A stretch of DNA of 5,502 nt from Gammaproteobacteria bacterium. Its GTDB lineage: Bacteria; Pseudomonadota; Gammaproteobacteria; Pseudomonadales; Azotimanducaceae. The DNA lies in assembly GCA_027295975.1 (NCBI GenBank), contig JAPUJX010000353.1, forward strand, positions 1 to 5,502, written 5' to 3'. The notes under the pieces are model-generated. The model did not search any database. It saw only the letters and a list, made by a program, of their open reading frames with translations, and was not told the origin of the DNA. A program made the translations under genes and the position numbers. Positions 1 to 5,502 of the stretch are shown here, in pieces. Numbering within the stretch: position 1 is the stretch's first letter; each line of letters starts with the position of its first letter.

Positions 1-111
1 CGCGAGCAGCCGGGACGCGTGAAGGAAATGTCCGCGAAGTTCCTGGCCTACTGCAACCGGGCGAACGTGCTGCCGTTCAAGGGGAAGCGGCCGCCCAAGA
101 AGAAGAAATAG
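1..111 (+). CDS. C-terminal fragment of a probable sulfatase (5' end outside window)
   Basis: An open frame enters at base 1 and ends at a TAG at 109-111, giving 36 residues that begin REQPGRVKEM and end in a lysine-rich tail (PPKKKK). The pattern 'P-x-RVKEM ... N-R-A-N-V-L-P' resembles the extreme C-terminus of AtsA-type arylsulfatases, where a helix of the form RVKEMxxxWxxWAxRxxVLP closes the protein. That is the only basis for the name, because the catalytic part (the formylglycine CxPxR site and metal ligands) lies outside the window. If correct, the enzyme would hydrolyse sulfate esters, usually after export to the periplasm. Codon use is GC-rich with no sign of decay. The poly-lysine tail is unusual but could simply be a variable end. 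The fragment is too short to exclude another enzyme with a similar terminal helix. Confidence 0.6.
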   Translation, partial: REQPGRVKEMSAKFLAYCNRANVLPFKGKRPPKKKK

Positions 112-121
112 GAAGATCGAG

Positions 122-165
122 CCTGGCGTGGGGTGTAGACGATTATCCATACACAACACGCCAGG
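122..165. repeat. Imperfect inverted repeat (long hairpin) downstream of the sulfatase-like gene
   Basis: CCTGGCGTG at 122-130 is perfectly complementary to CACGCCAGG at 157-165. After a 2x2 mismatch (GG 131-132 against AA 155-156) the stem resumes with GTGTA (133-137) against TACAC (150-154), leaving a 12-nt loop at 138-149. This makes 14 pairs and lies 10 bp after the stop codon at 109-111. The position suits a transcript-end hairpin or an mRNA-stabilising 3' structure, but no T-run follows on either strand, so it is not a canonical intrinsic terminator. It could also be a protein-binding dyad or a dispersed repeat. Confidence 0.6.
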
Positions 166-174
166 ACTTCCTGG
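161..174. repeat. Short hairpin sharing an arm with the 122-165 repeat
   Basis: CCAGG at 161-165 and CCTGG at 170-174 form a 5-bp stem with an ACTT loop. The CCAGG arm is also the outer end of the longer inverted repeat, so the two hairpins cannot form together. The stem is short and could have arisen by chance; no regulatory role is shown. Confidence 0.3.
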
Positions 175-251
175 ACAACGCCAAGACAAAGGCTGACTGA
201 CGACAGGTTTCGAGGGACAATCGGGACTCCTTTATTCCGACGGTCAGGTCA

Positions 252-872
252 TTGAGCGATAGTTGTTGTCAAATTGACGCGGGCGCACTGGAAGCGCGTC
301 AGCGGCGAGTGCTGGTTCTGGTACTCGTGATCAACGCCCTGACCTTTCTGATGATGGTCACCGCAGCCGCGTTCAGTGGTTCTTCGTCCCTGTTGTCCGG
401 CGCGCTGGACAATCTCGGCGACGCACTGACCTATGCGCTCAGTCTGGCCGTTGTCGGTGCGGCCTGCGCGGCAAAAGCACGGGTAGCGTTGTTCAAAGGG
501 GTGTTGATTTCTGGTGCCGCCGTCGCTGTGGCTGTGCAGATTCTGTGGCGGTTGTCGAACGTTGAAACGCCCGTTGTTGAAATTATGGGGAGCGCGGCAC
601 TTCTCAATCTGGGCGCGAACCTGGCGTGCCTGCGGTTGTTGTATCCCTATCGCAACAGCGACGTGAATATGTCATCGGTGTGGGAGTGCTCGCGCAACGA
701 TGTCATGGAGGGGTTTGCCGTGATCGCCGCCGCGGCGGCGGTATGGGCGTTTGGTTCCGGTTGGCCCGATATCCTGATCGCAATCGCCCTGCTGATTCTA
801 TTCATGCGCTCAGCCTCCCGCGTTCTTCGAGGCGCATGGCGGGAACTTTATCCGGCGCCGTCGCCAAACTAA
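252..872 (+). CDS. Cation diffusion facilitator-like transporter, short form without a cytoplasmic domain
   Basis: A 206-residue integral membrane protein. The start is a TTG; no ATG, GTG or other TTG lies between it and the in-frame TGA at 198-200, and the resulting N-terminus (MSDSCC) matches the Cys-pair start typical of a short CDF-like subfamily. An AGG at 246-248 sits very close to the start, so the ribosome site is weak. Six hydrophobic segments lie near residues 19-40, 48-70, 79-100, 110-131, 150-168 and 170-188. Helix 2 carries D53-x-x-x-D57 and the start of helix 5 carries C146-S-R-N-D150, at the positions where CDF proteins place the metal-binding H/DxxxD pairs. The C-terminal cytoplasmic dimerisation domain of full CDF proteins is absent, as is normal for this short form. 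The likely role is proton-coupled efflux of a divalent metal across the inner membrane, with the metal unknown. It stands alone, 140 bp after the sulfatase-like gene and 107 bp before the cytochrome gene, with no recognisable promoter. Confidence 0.82.
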   Translation: MSDSCCQIDAGALEARQRRVLVLVLVINALTFLMMVTAAAFSGSSSLLSGALDNLGDALTYALSLAVVGAACAAKARVALFKGVLISGAAVAVAVQILWRLSNVETPVVEIMGSAALLNLGANLACLRLLYPYRNSDVNMSSVWECSRNDVMEGFAVIAAAAAVWAFGSGWPDILIAIALLILFMRSASRVLRGAWRELYPAPSPN

Positions 873-979
873 GCAATGTCGCAAACACCCTCTGCTACCT
901 GACCAGGTTTATCGCCGATGGCGTCGAAACGTGCATGGAACGGCTGTGTCATCACCAGGTAACTCACCGTTGATCGGTT

Positions 980-3721
980 ATGGCTGAGACGGTATCCCTG
1001 GCGGTACGAACCGGGCCCCGCAAGTTGGGGTTCGCGGTCTCTTCGCTGTTCGCACTGTCACTTGTGACCGCCGCCTATCTTGGCAGCGTGTCTTTCGCCC
1101 AGTGGGCGAGCGGCGCGTACCTAGAGGATGTCGCCTACCAGTGGGTGTTTCTCGTCCATCTCCTGTCGGGTTTTGCCGTCATCGTAGTTGCTCTGGCATT
1201 TGTATGGATACATCTGACGAGGGCAATCGATCGCGCCAACCGGGTTGCGGTCCGGCTTGGATATTCCCTGCTCGCTGCAAGCGCAGTGCTTCCTGTAACC
1301 GGCGTATGCTTGATACGCGGCATGGCTTTCCTGGAGATAGACAACCACGCCGTGCGCGAAACGGTTTACTGGTTCCACGTCATATCTCCGTTTGTCGTAT
1401 GTGGGCTGTTTGCGCTGCATCGCCCTGCGGGACCTGCTTTACGCTTGCGCGCCGCCGGAGCCGTCGCCATGACAAGCGTCCTCGCCGGATTAGCCGCAAT
1501 CGGGGTGGGGCTGGCGGGTTCGAAGGATATATCCCCCACTTCCCCGGAGGATTTCTCTCCTGCCCTGGCAAGGACTTCAACCGGCGGACATATCGCGGCC
1601 GGGGAGTTGATGCGGGACGATTACTGCGCCCGGTGCCACTCCGACATTCATCAACAGTGGCAGCAGAGCGCCCACAGATTTGCGTCGTTCAACAATCCCG
1701 CGTACCTGTTTTCGGTGCGCAACACCCGCGCCATGACCCTCGAACGCGACGGTAACGTCCACGCAGCACGCCTTTGCGCCGGTTGCCACGACCCGGTAAC
1801 CCTGTTCAGCGGCGCATTCGACGAGGTTGACTTCGATGACGAAAACCATCCCACCGCAGACGCGGGAATTACCTGCTTGACCTGTCACAGCATCGAGCAC
1901 ATCAACGGCAATCGGGGCAACGCCGACTATGTGATCGGTAAACCGCAACATTACCCTTTTGCCGCAACGGAAAACGCGGCGCTCCGATTTATCAACGGTC
2001 TGTTGATCGAGTCAAACCCCGGCTTTCACAAGCGGACGTTGTTGCGTCCTCTGCACAAAACCGCCGAATTCTGCGGAACCTGCCACAAGGTGCATCTGGC
2101 CCGCGAGCTAAATCACTACAGGTGGCTGAGAGGCCAGAATCACTATGACTCATTCCTCTTGAGCGGTGTTTCCGGGCATGGTGTACAGAGCTTTTATTAT
2201 CCCGAACGCGCGGTAAGAAACTGCGCCGAATGTCATATGCCCCTCGAGCCGTCCACCGACCCGGCGGCACGCTCGAGAAACGAAGGCGCCATGCCGAGCA
2301 CTCACAATCATTTGTTTCCAGGCGCAAACACTGCACTTGCTCACCTGCTCAACCTGCCGCCCGACGGTCTTACAGCGCACCGGGAACTGCTGGAGGGTGC
2401 CATTGGACTGGACATTTTCGCCTTGAGAGAGGGCGTCGAAGGGAAAATATTTGCGCCCTTGCGACCCGCGGTGCCCATGCTGCGCCCGGGTGCCACCTAT
2501 GTGCTGGACATCGTGCTGCGCAATCTGCGCGTCGGGCACCATTTCACCGAAGGCACCGCAGACTCCAACGAGGTGTGGCTGGATGTTGCGGTGACCAGTG
2601 GCGGCGAAGTCATTGGAAGAAGTGGTGGTCTCGACCCGGACGACCAAACGGTGGATCCCTGGTCCCATTTCGTCAACGCCTACGTACTCGACCGGAACGG
2701 CCTGCGCATCGACCGGCGCAACGCGGAAGATATATTCGCAAAATTGTACGATCACCAGATACCACCAGGTGCCGCCGATGTCGTGCAGTATCAAATCCGC
2801 ATCCCCGACACCGCTGATGATGCGCTGGAAATAGAAGCCTGGCTCCGCTACCGGAAATTCGACACTCGTTATCTGCGTCAGATTCAAGGTGATGCCTTTG
2901 CGGGCAACAACCTACCCATCGTTACCGTTGCTCACGACAGGCTCGTCCTGCCTGTTGCGCAATCGACGGCCGATGCGCTAACTCATGCGCTTATGGATGC
3001 ACCTTCCGTTCCGCACTCTGTTTCAGAATGGGAGCGGTGGAATGATTACGGGATCGGCCTTTTGAGAAAGCCCGAAGGGCGCGCCCTGGGGCGGGCCAAA
3101 TCCGCTTTTCGGCGTGTCGCGGCATTAGGCCAGAGCGAAGGTGATCTGAATCTGGCCCGCGCGTTGCTCCGTGAAGGCAGGCTGGACGACGCCGCAACGG
3201 CGCTGCGTAACGCGGCTGACAAGGGCGCCTACCCGTGGTTGGTAGCGTGGTTCAGCGGCCTGATCGATTTTCAGAATGGTGAAATGGACTCGGCGATAGA
3301 GAGATTTGAGCGCATCCTCGACACGAATTTCGCTGAGGCGCGTCGCCGCGGTTTTGATTTTTCGTACGACTACCGGGTACGCAACCAACTGGCCCTGGCA
3401 TTGTTCGAACGCGCGAAACATTTACGTCCGGGCCAGGACTCAGAAACACAACTTCGCGCGGCACTGGGCCAATTCAAGTCGACGCTCACCATAGACTCGG
3501 AGAACGTCACCGCCCATTACGGTCTCGCGCAGGTTTATGCGAGCCTGGGTAATGAAGACGCAGCCAGCCACCACCGAACGCTGCATGAGACTTACCGGCC
3601 GGACGACACCGCACCCGGCGAGGCGGTGCAGATTGCGCGGCGCAGAAACCCGGCCGCCAATCATGCAGCGAACGCGCTGGCGATCTACGATCTGCAAAGA
3701 AAAGGAGTCCAATTAAACTAA
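980..3721 (+). CDS. Membrane-anchored pentaheme cytochrome c with C-terminal TPR domain
   Basis: A 913-residue modular redox protein. (1) Residues 16-180 hold about five membrane helices (near 16-38, 53-78, 91-112, 129-147, 157-179). Helix 2 carries H60 and H78 and helix 4 carries H133 and H147, which could bind two b-type hemes. (2) Residues 204-450 hold five heme c sites: C216ARCH, C266AGCH, C299LTCH, C365GTCH and C415AECH. Other histidines (H224, H232, H306, H372, H388, H400, H442, H444) are candidate distal ligands, and the domain ends in a THNHLFPGAN motif. (3) Residues 476-660 look beta-rich, with RNLRVGHHF, NEVWLDV, YDHQIPPG and LRYRKF, a module I associate with multiheme cytochromes of this kind. 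(4) Residues 715-875 contain three to four TPR-like repeats. With a cytoplasmic N-terminus, helix 5 would deliver the hemes and TPRs to the periplasm. The likely role is electron transfer between the quinone pool and a periplasmic or outer partner; the substrate is unknown. The ATG follows an in-frame TGA (971-973), and no good Shine-Dalgarno is visible. It converges with the TPR gene after 28 bp. Confidence 0.85.
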   Translation: MAETVSLAVRTGPRKLGFAVSSLFALSLVTAAYLGSVSFAQWASGAYLEDVAYQWVFLVHLLSGFAVIVVALAFVWIHLTRAIDRANRVAVRLGYSLLAASAVLPVTGVCLIRGMAFLEIDNHAVRETVYWFHVISPFVVCGLFALHRPAGPALRLRAAGAVAMTSVLAGLAAIGVGLAGSKDISPTSPEDFSPALARTSTGGHIAAGELMRDDYCARCHSDIHQQWQQSAHRFASFNNPAYLFSVRNTRAMTLERDGNVHAARLCAGCHDPVTLFSGAFDEVDFDDENHPTADAGITCLTCHSIEHINGNRGNADYVIGKPQHYPFAATENAALRFINGLLIESNPGFHKRTLLRPLHKTAEFCGTCHKVHLARELNHYRWLRGQNHYDSFLLSGVSGHGVQSFYYPERAVRNCAECHMPLEPSTDPAARSRNEGAMPSTHNHLFPGANTALAHLLNLPPDGLTAHRELLEGAIGLDIFALREGVEGKIFAPLRPAVPMLRPGATYVLDIVLRNLRVGHHFTEGTADSNEVWLDVAVTSGGEVIGRSGGLDPDDQTVDPWSHFVNAYVLDRNGLRIDRRNAEDIFAKLYDHQIPPGAADVVQYQIRIPDTADDALEIEAWLRYRKFDTRYLRQIQGDAFAGNNLPIVTVAHDRLVLPVAQSTADALTHALMDAPSVPHSVSEWERWNDYGIGLLRKPEGRALGRAKSAFRRVAALGQSEGDLNLARALLREGRLDDAATALRNAADKGAYPWLVAWFSGLIDFQNGEMDSAIERFERILDTNFAEARRRGFDFSYDYRVRNQLALALFERAKHLRPGQDSETQLRAALGQFKSTLTIDSENVTAHYGLAQVYASLGNEDAASHHRTLHETYRPDDTAPGEAVQIARRRNPAANHAANALAIYDLQRKGVQLN

Positions 3722-3749
3722 TTGAACCTGACGCCTTTTCTCATCGGAT

Positions 3750-5327
3750 TCAGCCAGGTCCGTCATTTTCACCGACCAGATCAAGCGCACGCCGGGAGAG
3801 TTTGGTTGCTTCCGCAAAACGACCGTTTGCCCCATTGGCAATACCCAACAGGTCCGCATGCCTGGCACTGTGCCGATTCAAACGGTACAGGCGCTCGGCG
3901 ATTTCCAACGCTTGAACGGCATCGGCAGACGCAGTTTCCGCCGTTGTCGCAAGCAACATCGCAAGGTTGAAAGCCGCATCGTTAGAGTTGGGTTTGAGAT
4001 CAAAAACCCGGCGCAAGGATCCAATCGCGCCCGCCGTATCTCCGCGCTGCATCTGAAGACGGGACAACTCCTGCAAATTAGCCACGTTGAGCGGATCGAG
4101 TTTCCGCAACCGCTCCCGTGCCTGGTACGCGCGTGCCACGTCACCCATAACCTCGTAAACGCGGCCAAGGTCCCCATGGGCGACGAACAGAGTGGGATCG
4201 AGGGTTAATGCCTCTTCCAGATACTCGATCGCTGACGGGTACCTCCGCTGGCGGATACGCAGTTGTCCCATGGCAACAATGGCTGGCGCGTATTTCGCGT
4301 TCCCGGCCAACGCCGCCTGCAGCCACTTCGCACCATTTTCATCGTCGGCCAAACCAACATGCGCTTCAGCCAGACCCGTCATCAGCGCGACGTTTTCCGA
4401 ACGCAACACCAAACCTCTGGAGTATAGGTCCCGAGCTTGCCGGTAGGCTCCCTCGGCGAGGACCACGTTTGCGAGATCTCCATAACTTTCGTCAGTGGCA
4501 CTTCCTCTGGACAATTGTTCGGACAAGACTCCCTGAAAAACATCACGCGCAGCCTGGAGATTACCCCGCTCCATCAATAGTGCACCTCGCTCCCGCCGGG
4601 CGCTGATGCTCACCGCGAACGTACTCATCTCGGCAACAACCTCGCTCCGGGGTCGCAGGCGCGAGCCATGAGATCTGGCCCGCCACATCGAGTCGGCTGC
4701 CGCCTCGGGCTCACCCAGGCGATGAAAAACCTGCGCAAGCAGCAGATGAATTTCACTGTTTCGCGGCGAGACCTCCCTTGCCCTCATCAGCCGCGACCGT
4801 GCCTCATTCAGGTTGCCTTCAATGAAAGCCAGCCGTGCGAGTCCAAGTTCCCCATAACCTCTGCGAGAGTCCACAAGCTGCGCTTGTTCATAAACTTGCC
4901 GGGCAGGCCGCAACCGGCCCAGACGGGTCAACGAATCTCCATACGTTATGCACAGAGAATAATCGCCAGGTTCGAGTTCGTAAGCCCGACGATAAAGTTC
5001 CAACGCGCCCTCAGCGGCAGCCGCGGAACTCGCCAGCGCGGCCAGATAGAACCAGCGGTACTCTTTCGGGTTGAGGCGCCCTGCCTGCGCATAACTTTCA
5101 ATGGCTTCCTCATATAACCCGTGAGCATGTAAGACCTTACCCAGGTGCCCCCACGCTTCAGCGTTCCGTTGCTGCTCCCGCAGCCCGGAAATTGAGGATT
5201 CGATCAGGCTTCTGACCTGTGGTTCCAACGCGGAAGTGTCCACCGTGACCAACCCGGCAGGGGCGGACGAGCCGGATACGGAGATGAATGCCAGGGTCGC
5301 CACCACAATCCAAAACCGCGCCCGCAT
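3750..5327 (-). CDS. Exported tetratricopeptide repeat (TPR) protein
   Basis: About 525 residues, almost entirely TPRs. The ATG at 5327-5325 is preferred because it gives a clean signal peptide: MRAR, a hydrophobic core (FWIVVATLAFISV), then SSAPA with likely cleavage near residue 24. A TTG at 5345-5343 would add six residues (LNRVFS). Neither start has a strong ribosome site, although GGG lies about 8 nt upstream of the ATG. The mature part carries roughly eleven or twelve 34-residue helical hairpins, each with the usual small or aromatic positions and a closing proline, for example the NAEAWGHLGKVLHAHGLYEE, APAIVAMGQLRIRQRRYPSA and FVAHGDLGRVYEVMGDVARA units. No catalytic motif or heme site is seen, so it is probably a periplasmic scaffold or adaptor. 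It begins 32 bp after the stop of the ASPIC/UnbV gene on the same strand, which suggests co-transcription, and it converges with the cytochrome gene. The partner is unknown; the cytochrome or the ASPIC/UnbV protein are the obvious candidates by position. Confidence 0.87.
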   Translation of the reverse strand: MRARFWIVVATLAFISVSGSSAPAGLVTVDTSALEPQVRSLIESSISGLREQQRNAEAWGHLGKVLHAHGLYEEAIESYAQAGRLNPKEYRWFYLAALASSAAAAEGALELYRRAYELEPGDYSLCITYGDSLTRLGRLRPARQVYEQAQLVDSRRGYGELGLARLAFIEGNLNEARSRLMRAREVSPRNSEIHLLLAQVFHRLGEPEAAADSMWRARSHGSRLRPRSEVVAEMSTFAVSISARRERGALLMERGNLQAARDVFQGVLSEQLSRGSATDESYGDLANVVLAEGAYRQARDLYSRGLVLRSENVALMTGLAEAHVGLADDENGAKWLQAALAGNAKYAPAIVAMGQLRIRQRRYPSAIEYLEEALTLDPTLFVAHGDLGRVYEVMGDVARAYQARERLRKLDPLNVANLQELSRLQMQRGDTAGAIGSLRRVFDLKPNSNDAAFNLAMLLATTAETASADAVQALEIAERLYRLNRHSARHADLLGIANGANGRFAEATKLSRRALDLVGENDGPG

Positions 5328-5359
5328 GGAGAACACCCGGTTCAAGGCCGGTAATCCAT

Positions 5360-5502
5360 CTAATCCACCCCGTGTCCTTTGCGCAAGTCCATGTAGCGGT
5401 CGACACCCGGGATGGGAAAGTGCTCGAACGTTCCATCGGGCCAGGTCACGACAAGTTCATCCACGCGAGTGACATCGCCCAGGCCAAAGTGGACGGTGGC
5501 AT
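5360..5502 (-). CDS. C-terminal fragment of a CRTAC1-like protein with ASPIC/UnbV domain (5' end outside window)
   Basis: On the minus strand, an open frame enters from base 5502 and ends at a TAG (5362-5360), giving 46 residues that begin ATVHFGLGDVTRVDELVVTW and continue PDGTFEHFPIPGVDRYMDLR. The string 'VHFGLGDxxxVDxLxVxWPDGxxExFxxxxxDRYxxLRxG' is the hallmark of the ASPIC/UnbV domain. In bacteria that domain normally closes proteins built of FG-GAP/VCBS beta-propeller repeats, annotated as CRTAC1 family. Those proteins are usually exported; their biochemical function is poorly defined, with calcium-binding propellers and a possible adhesion or carbohydrate role. Only the domain end is present, so the propeller is inferred from the family. 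The frame is intact to its stop. The next gene on this strand, the TPR protein, starts 14 bp (TTG) or 32 bp (ATG) later, so the two probably share an mRNA. Confidence 0.85.
   Translation of the reverse strand, partial: ATVHFGLGDVTRVDELVVTWPDGTFEHFPIPGVDRYMDLRKGHGVD

Noticed and set aside
221..240. Possible dyad TCGG/CCGA upstream of the transporter start
   Set aside because: It has only four pairs around a 12-nt spacer and is too weak to call an operator.
902..960. Direct repeat ACCAGGT at 902-908 and 954-960 in the gap before the cytochrome gene
   Set aside because: Seven bases twice in about 60 bp is weak, has no symmetry or promoter context, and is likely chance.
626..973. Plus-strand open frame overlapping the transporter end and filling the gap before the cytochrome gene
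   Set aside because: Most of it is an alternative frame of the transporter gene; the product is Arg/Gly-rich with no domain, and the tail in 873-973 shows no protein-like pattern.
2150..2887. Long minus-strand open frame (245 codons) inside the cytochrome gene
   Set aside because: It is antisense to a frame with clear heme and domain motifs, its product resembles no family I know, and it is explained by GC-rich codon bias of the plus-strand gene.
3722..3970. Plus-strand open frame directly after the cytochrome stop
   Set aside because: It lies antisense to the C-terminal TPRs of the minus-strand gene and has no start codon with a ribosome site or recognisable domain.
4668..5117. Plus-strand open frame of 149 codons
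   Set aside because: It is opposite well-formed TPR units and is a shadow of that repeat coding sequence.

Overview
The window is GC-rich, densely coded bacterial DNA. A short CDF-type transporter with an N-terminal Cys pair and a membrane-anchored multiheme cytochrome c with TPRs suggest a Gram-negative bacterium, most likely a proteobacterium and perhaps a gammaproteobacterium. That placement rests on protein style only and is tentative.

Layout. Bases 1-111 (+) hold the last 36 codons of a gene whose C-terminus resembles arylsulfatases. A 140-bp gap follows, containing a strong imperfect inverted repeat (122-165) whose right arm can also pair with a second downstream arm (170-174). A compact six-helix cation diffusion facilitator-like protein occupies 252-872 (+). 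After a 107-bp gap, 980-3721 (+) encodes the main gene: 913 residues combining a five-helix membrane domain with paired histidines, five CXXCH heme c sites, a beta-rich module and C-terminal TPRs. It converges, with a 28-bp gap, on a two-gene minus-strand unit. That unit is a secreted all-TPR protein (3750-5327) and, just upstream in transcription order, the C-terminus of a protein with an ASPIC/UnbV domain (5360-5502, running off the window).

How they may work together. The large cytochrome has the layout of a device that carries electrons across or out of the inner membrane. Two possible b-hemes lie in the bilayer and five c-hemes in the periplasm, and the TPR tail could dock a partner. The neighbouring minus-strand pair (ASPIC/UnbV protein plus exported TPR protein) would also act outside the cytoplasm. 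Cytochrome, TPR protein, ASPIC/UnbV protein and a sulfatase-like gene may therefore form one envelope or extracellular system, but its substrate cannot be read from the sequence. The CDF-like transporter may be an unrelated neighbour or may handle a metal. No RNA gene, CRISPR array, insertion sequence or phage feature was seen.
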